Shown piece after piece: positions 7,768 to 16,281 of a stretch of DNA of 40,670 nt (the first letter of the stretch is position 1; each line of letters starts with the position of its first letter). The position numbers were made by a program, and so were the translations under genes. The notes below the pieces were generated by a model that was not told the DNA's origin, made no database searches, and saw only the letters and a program-made list of their open reading frames with translations. Source of the DNA: Burkholderiales bacterium (lineage in GTDB: Bacteria > Pseudomonadota > Gammaproteobacteria > Burkholderiales > Casimicrobiaceae); NCBI GenBank assembly GCA_031270015.1, contig JAISYH010000011.1, positions 1 through 40,670 of the forward strand. The letters run 5' to 3'.

Positions 7768-8033
7768 GATTTATTCCATTTTCTCCAGATACGGCAAACC
7801 ATCAGTAAAATAGTCGCGCCTCGCCACAAGCGGCGAACGCGCGATACACCGAGCACAGTCAAAAAAAGACGCGCCGCCACTCCGGCGGTTTGCCATTTTT
7901 CGTCGCCGTCCGGCGCGTAAGAAGGCGAAATGATGTCGCGCAATTCACGATACGCCAACGCGATCTTGATGCGCTCAAGCTCGGAACCAGTAATCAACAG
8001 CGCCTTGCGGTCTTCTAGCGAGATGTCGGACAT
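7764..8033 (-). CDS. Small YqjK-like hypothetical protein
   Basis: An 89-residue protein without a secure family. The N-terminal half is charged and helical (EDRKALLITGSELERIKIA), and the C-terminal half is basic with a weakly hydrophobic stretch ending in RIWRKWNKS. Its place after a DUF883 and a DUF1469 gene matches the third gene of the E. coli yqjD-yqjE-yqjK set, hence the tentative comparison. The ATG at 8033 has GGAG eight bases upstream; a longer in-frame start at 8075 would overlap the preceding gene. The stop overlaps the DUF423 start by four bases. Probably associated with the inner membrane; function unknown. Confidence 0.7.
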   Translation of the reverse strand: MSDISLEDRKALLITGSELERIKIALAYRELRDIISPSYAPDGDEKWQTAGVAARLFLTVLGVSRVRRLWRGATILLMVCRIWRKWNKS

Positions 8034-8040
8034 GAAATGG

Positions 8041-8514
8041 TCACTCCTTCGCGTCGGATTCGCTTTGAGGCTCAATTTTGCGTGCGGCGGACTTCAACCA
8101 TGCTTTGTCTTTTTCAAACTCAGCGATGGTGGACGAAAACAAATTTTTCGTTTGACGCGACGCTGCGGTTAGCCGCCAAAACGCGAAAAGTCCCAGCGCG
8201 AAATAGCCACCGATCATCGAATATAGAACTGTATCGCGTTGTGGCGTGTCCCAATAATTTAGGATCAGCAAGACATTGGCGGCGAGAAGCGCCATGCCGA
8301 CGAACGTCAACGCCAGCAGAAGCCAGAGTATCCGTTTTTGGATATTATGCTGCGCTTCTTGTAATTCGAGACGCGCCAAATCGAGGCGCATTGAAAGCAA
8401 CGACGATAGCGACAACAACAAGCGCAACAACGCACCGCGTCCACCGGTAACTTTGGGCGCGGGCGTCGTCGCCTTCGCTTCAATCGTCAGCAGCGGTTCA
8501 CGATCGTCCGGCAT
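8041..8514 (-). CDS. DUF1469 (phage holin family / YqjE-like) membrane protein
   Basis: A 157-residue protein with an N-terminal disordered segment, an amphipathic helix (MRLDLARLELQEAQ), two membrane helices (about 65-87 and 99-120) joined by a short loop, and a charged C-terminal helix. This is the layout of the DUF1469 family, often labelled phage holin although members are chromosomal partners of YqjD/ElaB-type proteins. The ATG at 8514 lies 11 bases after the DUF883 stop. An alternative start at 8592 would lie inside the DUF883 gene and is rejected. No lysis genes are nearby, so a true holin role is unlikely. Confidence 0.85.
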   Translation of the reverse strand: MPDDREPLLTIEAKATTPAPKVTGGRGALLRLLLSLSSLLSMRLDLARLELQEAQHNIQKRILWLLLALTFVGMALLAANVLLILNYWDTPQRDTVLYSMIGGYFALGLFAFWRLTAASRQTKNLFSSTIAEFEKDKAWLKSAARKIEPQSESDAKE

Positions 8515-8525
8515 GCGTTTGCCGA

Positions 8526-8831
8526 TCAACGGCGACCAAGCAAAAGCCCGAATAACAAACCAAAAGCGGTGCCGATTCCGACTGCTTGCCACGGATGATC
8601 GTGGACGAAATCATCGGTAGCACGAGCACAAGCGCGGGTACGGTTGGCAAGCTGCTCTTCCAGCTCTTGCATGCGTATTTTGGCGTTCGCTAGTTTTTCT
8701 TCGACCTGACGGCGCATATCACGCGCTTTTTCACCGTTTTCTTGCGCCGCGTCGCGCAATAATTGTTCGGCTTCACCGAGAACTACCGTGAAATCGTCTG
8801 CCAGTTTTTCGGATGAGAAGGAACGGGACAT
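8526..8831 (-). CDS. DUF883 (ElaB/YqjD-like) membrane-anchored protein
   Basis: A 101-residue protein: a long charged helix (about residues 8-70, likely coiled coil), then HDHPWQAVGIG and a C-terminal membrane helix ending GLLLGRR. This is the standard DUF883 layout. E. coli members YqjD and ElaB are inner-membrane proteins reported to bind stationary-phase ribosomes. The ATG at 8831 is chosen because GGAGG lies five bases upstream; an ATG at 8843 overlaps that site. First gene of a four-gene operon (DUF883, DUF1469, YqjK-like, DUF423). Probably stress or stationary-phase regulated by analogy; no promoter was identified. Confidence 0.88.
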   Translation of the reverse strand: MSRSFSSEKLADDFTVVLGEAEQLLRDAAQENGEKARDMRRQVEEKLANAKIRMQELEEQLANRTRACARATDDFVHDHPWQAVGIGTAFGLLFGLLLGRR

Positions 8832-8967
8832 AAAAGCCTCCATTCAAATAAAAAATAAGTTGATGAGAACAAATCCAAAAACTTTTGGATTCTCCGCTTA
8901 TTATTCAATATCTCGCAAAATTTGTCGAGTGATTCGAAAAACGAAACGAATGATGACGAGAAACTAA

Positions 8968-8998
8968 ACAAAAAGGCGGAAATTTTCCGCCTTTTTGT
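8968..8998. terminator. Rho-independent terminator downstream of the peroxidase gene
   Basis: ACAAAAAGGCGGAAA (8968-8982) pairs with TTTCCGCCTTTTTGT (8984-8998), 15 perfect pairs. On the minus strand it lies 31 bases after the cytochrome c peroxidase stop, with a T-run in that direction. It also insulates the DUF883 operon. Confidence 0.88.
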
Positions 8999-9029
8999 GT
9001 TTCTTGAATCGTCGTTTTCTAACTTTGAT

Positions 9030-10076
9030 TTACTGAACCGGCACCGGGGTTTTCGTAGTACTCGGCGGCAAGTCAGGATAACTGACAACGGGTTTTTTGC
9101 CGGTAAGCGAATTCAAAAACGCGGCGACATCGTCGATGTCTTTGTCGTTCATCTTCGCGCCGAGCTGCGTAGTTGCCATTACGGTAACGGCGTCACGCAG
9201 ATCGCGGATTTGACCGGAGTGGAAATACGGCGCGGTAATCGCAACGTTACGCAACGGCGCAGCGCGGAACACATAGTCGTCGCCCGCAGTATTGGTGACT
9301 GCGAAACGTCCTTTATCTTCCGTCGGCAGCAATTTCGCTTCCGGTTTAGTGACCAGCCCAAACGGGAAATAGCTCTGCCCGCCCAAGTTGACGCCGCTAT
9401 GGCAAGAGGCGCAATTTTGGTCGATAAAGGTTTTGAGTCCGCGTTTTTGTTGATCGGTCAATGCTTTTTCGTCGCCTTTGAGATAGCGATCAAACGGCGC
9501 GTCGGGCGTGATCAGCGTGACTTCAAACGCTTCGATCGCGCGCGCTACATTGTCGAAAGTGATCGTGTCTCCTTTACCGAACGCTTGCTCAAAAGGTGTT
9601 TTGTAGCCAGGGATGCTCTTCAATGTTGCTACTACAAGTTCCGGCGTACTGTTCATTTCGACGCCTGCTTGAATGGGTCCTTTCGCCTGTTCTTTCAAGT
9701 CGGCAGCGCGACCATCCCAGAACTGGGCGGCGTTGAATACCGAATTGAACACGGTAGGCGAATTGCGTGGACCTTTTTTCCAGTCGTGACCGATTGCTAC
9801 TGGCAGTCCGTCATCACCACCCAAACCGAGATTATGGCAGGTGTTGCAGCTAATCAACCCGCTCGACGATAAGCGCGGATCAAAATAGAGCATTTTGCCT
9901 AACTCGATTTTCGCGGGCGTAATGTCGTTGTCGGTAATTTTGCCAGGAGGCTTGCCTATGGGTTCAAATAATTCGCGCGCTTCCTTGAGCAAATCGTCTT
10001 TCTTTTCTTGCGCCATCGGCAATAAAGGCAACAGCAATGCACAAAACGCAGTGATAACTAAAGTAATACGTTTCAT
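9030..10076 (-). CDS. Di-haem cytochrome c peroxidase (CcpA/MauG family), periplasmic
   Basis: Reduces hydrogen peroxide to water in the periplasm using electrons from a small cytochrome c or similar donor. The 348 residues start with a signal peptide (about 1-22). Two c-type haem sites are present: C77-N-T-C80-H81 and C222-A-S-C225-H226. Family blocks LYFDPRLSSS, RNSPTVFN, QFWDGRA, HSGQIRDL and FLNSLTGK are all visible. The ATG at 10076 has GAGGAGAAG upstream. Monocistronic: a terminator lies on the 3' side and a 148-base gap behind. The small cytochrome at 24171 is one possible electron donor (inference). Confidence 0.94.
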   Translation of the reverse strand: MKRITLVITAFCALLLPLLPMAQEKKDDLLKEARELFEPIGKPPGKITDNDITPAKIELGKMLYFDPRLSSSGLISCNTCHNLGLGGDDGLPVAIGHDWKKGPRNSPTVFNSVFNAAQFWDGRAADLKEQAKGPIQAGVEMNSTPELVVATLKSIPGYKTPFEQAFGKGDTITFDNVARAIEAFEVTLITPDAPFDRYLKGDEKALTDQQKRGLKTFIDQNCASCHSGVNLGGQSYFPFGLVTKPEAKLLPTEDKGRFAVTNTAGDDYVFRAAPLRNVAITAPYFHSGQIRDLRDAVTVMATTQLGAKMNDKDIDDVAAFLNSLTGKKPVVSYPDLPPSTTKTPVPVQ

Positions 10077-10224
10077 TTCTTCTCCTCTTTGGTTGATCGT
10101 CAGCCCGTGATTTGTAGGTTTGTATTACGAAAATACGGACATTGTCATTCTTTCACAGCGATCTAAATAAAACCAATCGTTATTTTTGATTAGAGGTATA
10201 AGAAAAAAATATTTGAGCAATAAA

Positions 10225-11115
10225 CTAAGGTAATGATGATTTTGTCTCTCGATAGCTATTGAGCAGATACAGGAATGCTTGCGCGGCATTGGAAAGCGTG
10301 CGTCCGCTATGTCGCAGCACACCGAGTGAACGCTCGAAATGCAAGCCAGTGAGCATAGGCGATGCTAATGTTTCGTCGATCATCGTCGTGGGCAGCAGTG
10401 ACCAGCCGAGTCCGACGGAAACCATTATCTTGATGGTTTCGAGATAATTGGTTGAAAATGTGACATGCGGTTTGAGTTCCAACGGCGCGAACGCGTCGTC
10501 GATCATCATGCGGGTGAAGGTGTCTGTTTCAGGGAAAATCGCCGGATATTCGACAAGGATGAACGGGGTAATTTTTTTACGCGCGGCAAGCGGATGTTTG
10601 GGCGCGACGACGACTCGCAAATAGTCGGTCCACAATGCTTGGGAAATCAGCGACTTTTCGTGTTTGGGCGGTAGCGTGATGATCGCCAATTCGACGTCAC
10701 CTTCGTTCACTACGGTATGAGCGGCTTCTGAAGCCATGAAACGCAAATCGAGGCGCACTTGTGGATAATGCTCGACGAAAACGCGCAGCATCGGCGGCAA
10801 CCGATACAAACCGACGTGATGACTGATGGCGATACATAACGTACCGCTGATATCTCCGCTCAGGTTGGCAAGCGCGCGCCGCGAATCGTCGAATGTCGCC
10901 AACAGTTTTTGCGCGTGCGGCAATAACACGCGACCGGCTTCGGTCAATACGATGTGCCGTCCGAGACGGTCGAACAAGCGCGTTTTTAATTCGCTCTCCA
11001 ATGCGAAAATTCGTTTGCTGATCGCTGGCTGGGTCAGATACAAGCGTTCGGCGGCAATGGAAAATGATTTTTCTTCGACGACAGCGACAAAAGCGGCGAG
11101 CTGCGCGGCATCCAT
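10225..11115 (-). CDS. LysR-type transcriptional regulator divergent from leuC
   Basis: A 296-residue LTTR: an N-terminal winged helix-turn-helix (AAFVAVVEEKSFSIAAERL then TQPAISKRI) and an effector-binding domain from about residue 90. It is divergently oriented from leuC with about 147 bases between starts, an arrangement common in Betaproteobacteria, so it probably regulates the leucine operon; the effector is not evident. The ATG at 11115 gives the standard LTTR N-terminus. An in-frame TTG at 11157 has a better Shine-Dalgarno (AAGGA) but adds 14 unusual residues, so the start is not certain. A T-N11-A palindrome sits in the shared promoter region. Confidence 0.88.
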   Translation of the reverse strand: MDAAQLAAFVAVVEEKSFSIAAERLYLTQPAISKRIFALESELKTRLFDRLGRHIVLTEAGRVLLPHAQKLLATFDDSRRALANLSGDISGTLCIAISHHVGLYRLPPMLRVFVEHYPQVRLDLRFMASEAAHTVVNEGDVELAIITLPPKHEKSLISQALWTDYLRVVVAPKHPLAARKKITPFILVEYPAIFPETDTFTRMMIDDAFAPLELKPHVTFSTNYLETIKIMVSVGLGWSLLPTTMIDETLASPMLTGLHFERSLGVLRHSGRTLSNAAQAFLYLLNSYRETKSSLP

Positions 11116-11161
11116 AATGTATGTTCTATAGGAAAATAAATTATATTGTCTTATCAATTGT

Positions 11162-11176
11162 ATTCCTTTAAGGAAT
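11162..11176. promoter_or_regulatory. Candidate LysR-type operator between the LTTR gene and leuC
   Basis: ATTCCTT-T-AAGGAAT, a 7+1+7 perfect palindrome containing the T-N11-A core expected of LysR-family sites. It lies 46 bases from the LTTR ATG and 86 bases from the leuC ATG. Assignment to this regulator is inferred from position and symmetry. Confidence 0.5.
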
Positions 11177-11262
11177 TAAATCAATGAAAATTATGAATTT
11201 GCTTCATGGCGCGACTTGGCGTAAGCTCAACCATGGATTAAATATACACAGGGACAGCATTA

Positions 11263-12678
11263 ATGAGTGGGCAAACGTTATACGACAAAATTTGGATGAA
11301 CCATGTCGTCCGCGAAGAAGCCGATGGTACGGCGCTTTTATATATCGACCGCCACCTGGTGCATGAAGTCACTAGCCCGCAAGCGTTTGAGGGCTTGCGC
11401 TTGGCTAAACGGAAAGTTTGGCGAATCGATTCGATTGTCGCCACGACCGATCACAATACGCCGACTGAACACTGGGAAGCGGGTATCGACGGCATTGAAG
11501 ATCCGGTATCGCGGCAACAAGTCGAGACACTAGACGCCAACATCCGCGAAACTGGCGCATTGGCGTATTTTCCGTTCACCGATCCGCATCAGGGCATCGT
11601 GCATGTGGTTGGTCCCGAACACGGCGCGACGTTGCCTGGTATGACGGTTGTTTGCGGCGATTCGCACACGTCTACGCACGGCGCGTTCGGTTGCCTCGCG
11701 CAGGGTATCGGCACATCGGAAGTCGAGCATGTGTTGGCGACGCAATGTTTGGTTGCTAAAAAATCAAAAACGATGCGTGTATCGTTCATCGGCATCCGGC
11801 AGCCCGGGGTGTCTGCCAAAGATTTGGCATTGGCGTTGATCGGTAAAATTGGTACTGCCGGCGGCACGGGATACGCGATCGAATTTGCCGGCGAAGCCGT
11901 GCGCGGCTTGTCGATGGAAGGGCGGATGACGCTATGCAATATGGCGATAGAAGCGGGCGCTCGCTCGGGGTTGGTCGGCGTTGACGCGACGACAGTTTCG
12001 TATCTTAAAAACAACCGTCCTTTCGCGCCGAAAGGCAAGCAATGGGATGAAGCGGTCGCGGTTTGGCAAACGTTGACGAGCGACCAAGACGCGGTGTTTG
12101 ACCGCGAGTTGACGATAGACGTCACTAATATTCGACCGCAAGTGACGTGGGGGACTTCGCCCGAAATGGTCACCAATATCGACGGCGCGGTTCCCGATCC
12201 GGCGGGAGAAAGCGATCCGGTCAAACGAGAAAGCATGGAACGGGCATTGCGTTATATGGGATTATCGGCGGGTACGCCGATAATCAATATTGTGATCGAT
12301 ACGGTTTTCATCGGTTCATGCACCAATGGGCGCATCGAAGATTTGCGCGCTGCCGCCGACATTGCGCGCGGTAAAAAGAAAGCCGAGAATGTGAAACGTG
12401 TCTTGGTCGTGCCGGGTTCGGGATTGGTGAAAACGCAAGCCGAACTTGAGGGATTGCATAATATCTTCATCAGCGCTGGCTTTGAATGGCGTGAACCGGG
12501 GTGCTCGATGTGTTTGGCGATGAATGCGGATCGCTTGTCTGTCGGTGAACGTTGCGCCTCTACATCTAACCGAAATTTTGAGGGACGACAGGGGCAAGGC
12601 GGACGCACGCATCTCGTCAGCCCGGCGATGGCGGCGGCGGCGGCGATTGCCGGACATTTCGTTCCGCTTATGTCGTAG
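11263..12678 (+). CDS. leuC: 3-isopropylmalate dehydratase large subunit
   Basis: With LeuD it isomerises 2-isopropylmalate to 3-isopropylmalate in leucine synthesis. The 471 residues belong to the aconitase superfamily; the [4Fe-4S] ligands are C353 ([11 protein letters not shown]), C414 and C417 (GCSMCLAMN). Further signatures are [15 protein letters not shown] and the C-terminal [19 protein letters not shown]. The ATG at 11263 follows CAGGGA by about ten bases. First gene of leuC-entericidin-leuD-leuB-asd, all on the plus strand with short gaps, and probably controlled by the divergent LysR protein. Length is standard (E. coli 466). Confidence 0.98.
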   Translation: MSGQTLYDKIWMNHVVREEADGTALLYIDRHLVHEVTSPQAFEGLRLAKRKVWRIDSIVATTDHNTPTEHWEAGIDGIEDPVSRQQVETLDANIRETGALAYFPFTDPHQGIVHVVGPEHGATLPGMTVVCGDSHTSTHGAFGCLAQGIGTSEVEHVLATQCLVAKKSKTMRVSFIGIRQPGVSAKDLALALIGKIGTAGGTGYAIEFAGEAVRGLSMEGRMTLCNMAIEAGARSGLVGVDATTVSYLKNNRPFAPKGKQWDEAVAVWQTLTSDQDAVFDRELTIDVTNIRPQVTWGTSPEMVTNIDGAVPDPAGESDPVKRESMERALRYMGLSAGTPIINIVIDTVFIGSCTNGRIEDLRAAADIARGKKKAENVKRVLVVPGSGLVKTQAELEGLHNIFISAGFEWREPGCSMCLAMNADRLSVGERCASTSNRNFEGRQGQGGRTHLVSPAMAAAAAIAGHFVPLMS

Positions 12679-12709
12679 TGGTCATGTTGTCGAATGGAAA
12701 GGAAAAATC

Positions 12710-12838
12710 ATGAAACGTTTGATGTTGATTACCGTGATTATGATGATGTTGGGCGTCGTCGCCGGATGCAATACGGTGCAGGGCATCGGCAAAGATATTC
12801 AAGCAGGTGGCGAAACCATCGAAAAAGCGGCGAAATAA
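12710..12838 (+). CDS. Entericidin A/B family lipoprotein
   Basis: A 42-residue lipoprotein precursor: a hydrophobic signal segment, lipobox V-A-G-C with lipidated cysteine at residue 20, then a short amphipathic tail (NTVQGIGKDIQAGGETIEK). This is the entericidin pattern. In E. coli entericidins are small envelope lipoproteins tied to stationary-phase lysis, but the function of betaproteobacterial members is unproven. The ATG is preceded by AAAGGAAAA. It lies between leuC and leuD, a position seen in other Betaproteobacteria, so it is expressed with the leucine operon. Confidence 0.9.
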   Translation: MKRLMLITVIMMMLGVVAGCNTVQGIGKDIQAGGETIEKAAK

Positions 12839-12879
12839 ATAATTGAGCGATAAAAGTAATATTGTATAAAGGAAATGAA

Positions 12880-13524
12880 GTGAGAGCATTTACGATATTG
12901 AGTGGATTGGTGTGTCCGCTGGATCGCGCGAACGTCGATACCGACGCAATCATTCCCAAGCAATTTTTGAAATCGATCAAACGTTCAGGGTTTGGTCCGC
13001 ATCTTTTTGACGAGTGGCGTTATCTCGATCACGGTGAGCCCGGGATGGACAATGCAAATCGTCCGATCAATCCCGACTTCGTGCTGAATCAACCGCGTTA
13101 TCGAAACGCATCGATTTTATTGGCGCGGGAAAATTTTGGTTGCGGGTCGTCGCGCGAACACGCGCCGTGGGCGCTCGACGATTACGGTTTTCGTGTGATT
13201 GTTGCGTCGTCGTTCGCTGATATTTTCTTTGGCAACTGTTATAAAAACGGGTTGTTGCCAGTCGTTTTGCTTGAAGAAATCGTCGATCGTCTTTTCAGGG
13301 AAACCGAAGCGAAAGTAGGTTACCAGTTGACGGTCGATTTGACTGAGCAAACAGTGGTAACGCCGAGCGGCGAATCGTTTGTGTTTGAGATTACCGAACA
13401 TCGCAAACATTGTTTGTTGAACGGTCTGGACGAGATCGATTTGACGTTGGCGCGCAGCGCGGAAATACGCGCTTTCGAAGAGCAACATCGGCGCAACGCG
13501 CCGTGGTTTTATCAGGCAGTATGA
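12880..13524 (+). CDS. leuD: 3-isopropylmalate dehydratase small subunit
   Basis: Swivel-domain partner of LeuC; forms part of the active site for 2-isopropylmalate isomerisation. The 214 residues show [19 protein letters not shown], the loop [13 protein letters not shown] and [14 protein letters not shown] start at 12880 is chosen: AAAGGA lies about seven bases upstream and the resulting N-terminus MRAFTILSG fits the family. An in-frame TTG at 12862 lacks support. Follows the entericidin gene by 41 bases and precedes leuB by 34. Confidence 0.97.
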   Translation: MRAFTILSGLVCPLDRANVDTDAIIPKQFLKSIKRSGFGPHLFDEWRYLDHGEPGMDNANRPINPDFVLNQPRYRNASILLARENFGCGSSREHAPWALDDYGFRVIVASSFADIFFGNCYKNGLLPVVLLEEIVDRLFRETEAKVGYQLTVDLTEQTVVTPSGESFVFEITEHRKHCLLNGLDEIDLTLARSAEIRAFEEQHRRNAPWFYQAV

Positions 13525-13558
13525 GTTAGATCAATATTAAATTTCAACGGAGTGAGCA

Positions 13559-14650
13559 GTGGCACAAAAAATATTAGTGATTAGCGGTGATGGTATCGGT
13601 CCCGAAATCATGGCGGAGGCGATGAAGGTGCTTGATGTTTTGCAACGCGATGGTCTTACACTGGAGCGAGGCGAAGCGTTGCTTGGTGGATGCGCGGTGG
13701 ACGCGACGGGCGAACCGTATCCCGAAGCGACGAAAAAGAAAGCGTTGGCGGCAGACGCGGTATTGTTGGGTGCGGTCGGCGGACCGAAGTGGGATGTGTT
13801 GCCGCGTGAACAACGACCGGAAAAAGGTTTGCTCGGTATCCGTAAATCGTTGGGGCTTTTCGCCAATCTTCGTCCGGCGGTGGTTTATCCGCAACTGGCG
13901 GAGGCGTCCACGCTGAAGCCGGAAATCGTCGCTGGACTCGATATTTTGATTGTGCGCGAATTGACCGGAGATATTTATTTCGGAGAACCACGCGGTATTG
14001 AAACGCGCGACATCGACGGCACGACGCAGCGCGTCGGCGTCAATACCATGATTTATTCGGAAAGCGAAATTCGACGCATCGCCAAAGTCGCTTTTGAAGC
14101 CGCGCAGCGGCGCAGTCAACGAGTTTGCTCAGTCGATAAAATGAACGTGCTGGAAACGACGCAATTGTGGCGTGACGTGTTTACCGAAGAAGCCCAACAT
14201 TATCCCAATGTACAGTTATCACATATGTTGGTGGATAACGCGGCGATGCAACTGGTGCGTAACCCGAAACAATTCGATGTGTTGGCGACCGGCAATATCT
14301 TCGGTGACATTTTATCGGATGAAGCGTCGATGTTGACCGGTTCTATCGGTATGTTGCCGTCGGCGTCGCTCGACGAAAATGGTAAAGGATTGTACGAACC
14401 GTGTCATGGTTCGGCGCCAGATATCGCCGGGCAAAACATCGCCAATCCTTTAGCGATGATTTTGTCCACTGCGATGTTGCTGCGTTACAGCCTGAAAAAC
14501 GAAGCGGCAGCGCGCCGTGTCGAAACGGCGGTAATGGAAGTGCTGGATCGTGGATTGCGTACGCCGGATATTTGGAAAGAAGGAATGCAAAAAGTAAGTA
14601 CGAAGGAGATGGGTGATGCTGTCGTACAGGCGCTCGCTCGACAGGCTTGA
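13559..14650 (+). CDS. leuB: 3-isopropylmalate dehydrogenase
   Basis: NAD-dependent oxidative decarboxylation of 3-isopropylmalate to 2-oxoisocaproate, the third step of leucine synthesis. The 363 residues start [18 protein letters not shown] and include the substrate arginines in the [21 protein letters not shown] region, [14 protein letters not shown], the catalytic Lys in VDKMNVLET, and [19 protein letters not shown] followed by the NAD site [15 protein letters not shown]. The start is GTG with ACGGAG upstream. It precedes asd by 27 bases. Length equals the E. coli enzyme. Confidence 0.98.
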   Translation: MAQKILVISGDGIGPEIMAEAMKVLDVLQRDGLTLERGEALLGGCAVDATGEPYPEATKKKALAADAVLLGAVGGPKWDVLPREQRPEKGLLGIRKSLGLFANLRPAVVYPQLAEASTLKPEIVAGLDILIVRELTGDIYFGEPRGIETRDIDGTTQRVGVNTMIYSESEIRRIAKVAFEAAQRRSQRVCSVDKMNVLETTQLWRDVFTEEAQHYPNVQLSHMLVDNAAMQLVRNPKQFDVLATGNIFGDILSDEASMLTGSIGMLPSASLDENGKGLYEPCHGSAPDIAGQNIANPLAMILSTAMLLRYSLKNEAAARRVETAVMEVLDRGLRTPDIWKEGMQKVSTKEMGDAVVQALARQA

Positions 14651-14677
14651 GCGATTTGATAAGAGAAAGGAACAGCA

Positions 14678-15790
14678 ATGAAAGCGGGTTTTGTCGGTTG
14701 GCGGGGTATGGTTGGTTCGGTCTTGATGGATCGGATGCGCGAGGAAGGCGACTTTGAGGGAATCGACGCTTCCTTTTTTTCGACATCCAATATTGGCGGC
14801 ACTGCTCCTGATTTTTTGTCCGGCAAGGCGAATGCGCTGCTGGACGCTAAAGATATCGAGGCGTTAGCGACGCAAGATGTGGTCGTCACCTGCCAGGGCG
14901 GCGACTATACGAACGAAATCTATCCGCAACTGCGCGCCGCCGGCTGGCAAGGGTACTGGATCGACGCCGCGTCGGCGTTGCGTATGAAAGAGGACGCAGT
15001 GATCGTGCTTGATCCGGTGAACCGCGATGTGATTGATACCGCGTTGGCGCGTGGCATCAAAAATTTCATCGGTGGAAATTGCACGGTCAGCTTGATGATG
15101 ATGGCGTTGTCGGGATTGTTCAAAGCGAAGCTGGTTGAATGGATCAGTTCCATGACCTATCAAGCGGCGTCCGGCGCGGGGGCGCAAAACATGCGCGAAT
15201 TGCTGACACAAATGGGCGTGTTGCACGATACGGTAAAGGCAGAACTCGCCGATCCATCCTCGGCGATTCTCGACATCGATCGCAAAATCGCCGAAACGCT
15301 GCGCCGCGACGATTTTCCGCAGACACATTTCGGAGCGCCGCTGGCGGGTAGCCTGATTCCTTGGATCGATAAAGAACTGGACAATGGACAAAGCCGCGAA
15401 GAATGGAAAGGACAAGCGGAAACCAACAAGATTCTCGGGCATCAGGACAAGCCAATTCCAGTGGACGGCGTGTGCGTGCGTATCGGCGCGATGCGCTGCC
15501 ATGCGCAGGGATTAACTGTCAAATTGACTCATAATGTGCCGATCGACGAGATTGAGCATCTGATTGCACAAGACAACGAGTGGGTGCAAGTCGTTCCCAA
15601 TCACCGCGAAGAGTCCATGAAACAGCTTACTCCCGCCGCCGTCAGCGGTACGCTTACCGTGCCGATCGGTCGTTTACGTAAGCTGAATATGGGTCCGCTT
15701 TATCTGGGCGCGTTCACCTGTGGCGATCAATTGCTCTGGGGCGCCGCTGAACCGGTACGACGCATGTTGGCGATCCTCCGGCAGCGCTGA
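14678..15790 (+). CDS. asd: Aspartate-semialdehyde dehydrogenase
   Basis: Reduces aspartyl phosphate to aspartate semialdehyde, the branch point to lysine/diaminopimelate, methionine and threonine. The 370 residues have the NADP loop [14 protein letters not shown], catalytic C135 in GGNCTVS, the SASGAGA-like loop as [13 protein letters not shown], and [10 protein letters not shown] carrying the base histidine. A Shine-Dalgarno AAAGGAA precedes the ATG. It closes the leucine operon, as in many Betaproteobacteria where asd lies between leuB and fimV. Only a weak A/T-rich inverted repeat (15846-15852 with 15871-15877) follows as a possible terminator. Confidence 0.98.
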   Translation: MKAGFVGWRGMVGSVLMDRMREEGDFEGIDASFFSTSNIGGTAPDFLSGKANALLDAKDIEALATQDVVVTCQGGDYTNEIYPQLRAAGWQGYWIDAASALRMKEDAVIVLDPVNRDVIDTALARGIKNFIGGNCTVSLMMMALSGLFKAKLVEWISSMTYQAASGAGAQNMRELLTQMGVLHDTVKAELADPSSAILDIDRKIAETLRRDDFPQTHFGAPLAGSLIPWIDKELDNGQSREEWKGQAETNKILGHQDKPIPVDGVCVRIGAMRCHAQGLTVKLTHNVPIDEIEHLIAQDNEWVQVVPNHREESMKQLTPAAVSGTLTVPIGRLRKLNMGPLYLGAFTCGDQLLWGAAEPVRRMLAILRQR

Positions 15791-16281
15791 AAAAACGTTC
15801 GTCACCCGTGAAATCGCTGTGCCGGTGAGATGTTTTTGATGTATGAAAAGCACACAAAAGAAAAATTGTATGCTTTTTGTACGGATAAAAACTTCCGTTT
15901 ATTCTTCTAATGGGGGATACTGCTCTCTTGAGGCGGGTCGTGGCAAGAGGAATTTGCAAATTCAATTCGGCAAAAAATCCTCATAAGCCACTAAAAACCT
16001 CTGTTTTTTTGAAAGATTTTGGAGTTAGGGCGTGAACAATTGCATAAAAACATGCAGATTTGCAACAGTTTGCGATGATCACGCAACCCACCAGTGATGG
16101 TGTCTTCTTTTGAAGATTCCGCAACTTCTGGTGGGTTTGGGGCGCGAGGAAAGGAGACGGACGATTTCATCCTTGTGCGCGACATATTTCATAAAAGCTA
16201 AACCAAAGGTTTAGCTTGCGGGCGTAAGTCTATGATGTTATGTTACCTTTAGCAAAATTAGTTCTTCCCAAAGGTTTGGCG
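15791..16281. other. Gene-free region rich in inverted repeats upstream of fimV
   Basis: No credible protein-coding gene lies here. It contains several inverted repeats: AAAAGCA/TGCTTTT (15846-15852/15871-15877), CTCTTG/CAAGAG (15925-15930/15944-15949), TTGCG/CGCAA (16070-16074/16082-16086), AACCCACCAG/CTGGTGGGTT (16085-16094/16128-16137) enclosing TCTTC/GAAGA (16103-16107/16112-16116), and AAGCTAAACC/GGTTTAGCTT (16195-16204/16208-16217). It could be a long structured fimV leader, a small RNA gene, or a set of regulator sites. I cannot match it to a known RNA family by eye. Confidence 0.5.
16195..16217. repeat. Perfect inverted repeat upstream of fimV
   Basis: AAGCTAAACC, AAA, GGTTTAGCTT: 10 perfect pairs with a three-base loop, 65 bases before the fimV ATG. 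The bases after it are G-rich rather than a T-run, so it is not a standard terminator in the plus direction. It could be an operator or a stable hairpin in the fimV leader. Confidence 0.6.

Noticed and set aside
8922-9872. A 316-codon plus-strand frame opposite the cytochrome c peroxidase gene
   Set aside because: Shadow frame: the opposite strand encodes both haem motifs and a signal peptide, and this frame crosses the terminator at 8968-8998.
11184-11366. Possible leucine leader peptide ahead of leuC
   Set aside because: The frame has few leucines, runs into leuC without stopping and shows no attenuator hairpins or T-run.
15991-16185. A 64-codon minus-strand frame in the asd-fimV spacer
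   Set aside because: No ribosome site, odd composition, and it runs through strong inverted repeats; better explained as structured non-coding sequence.
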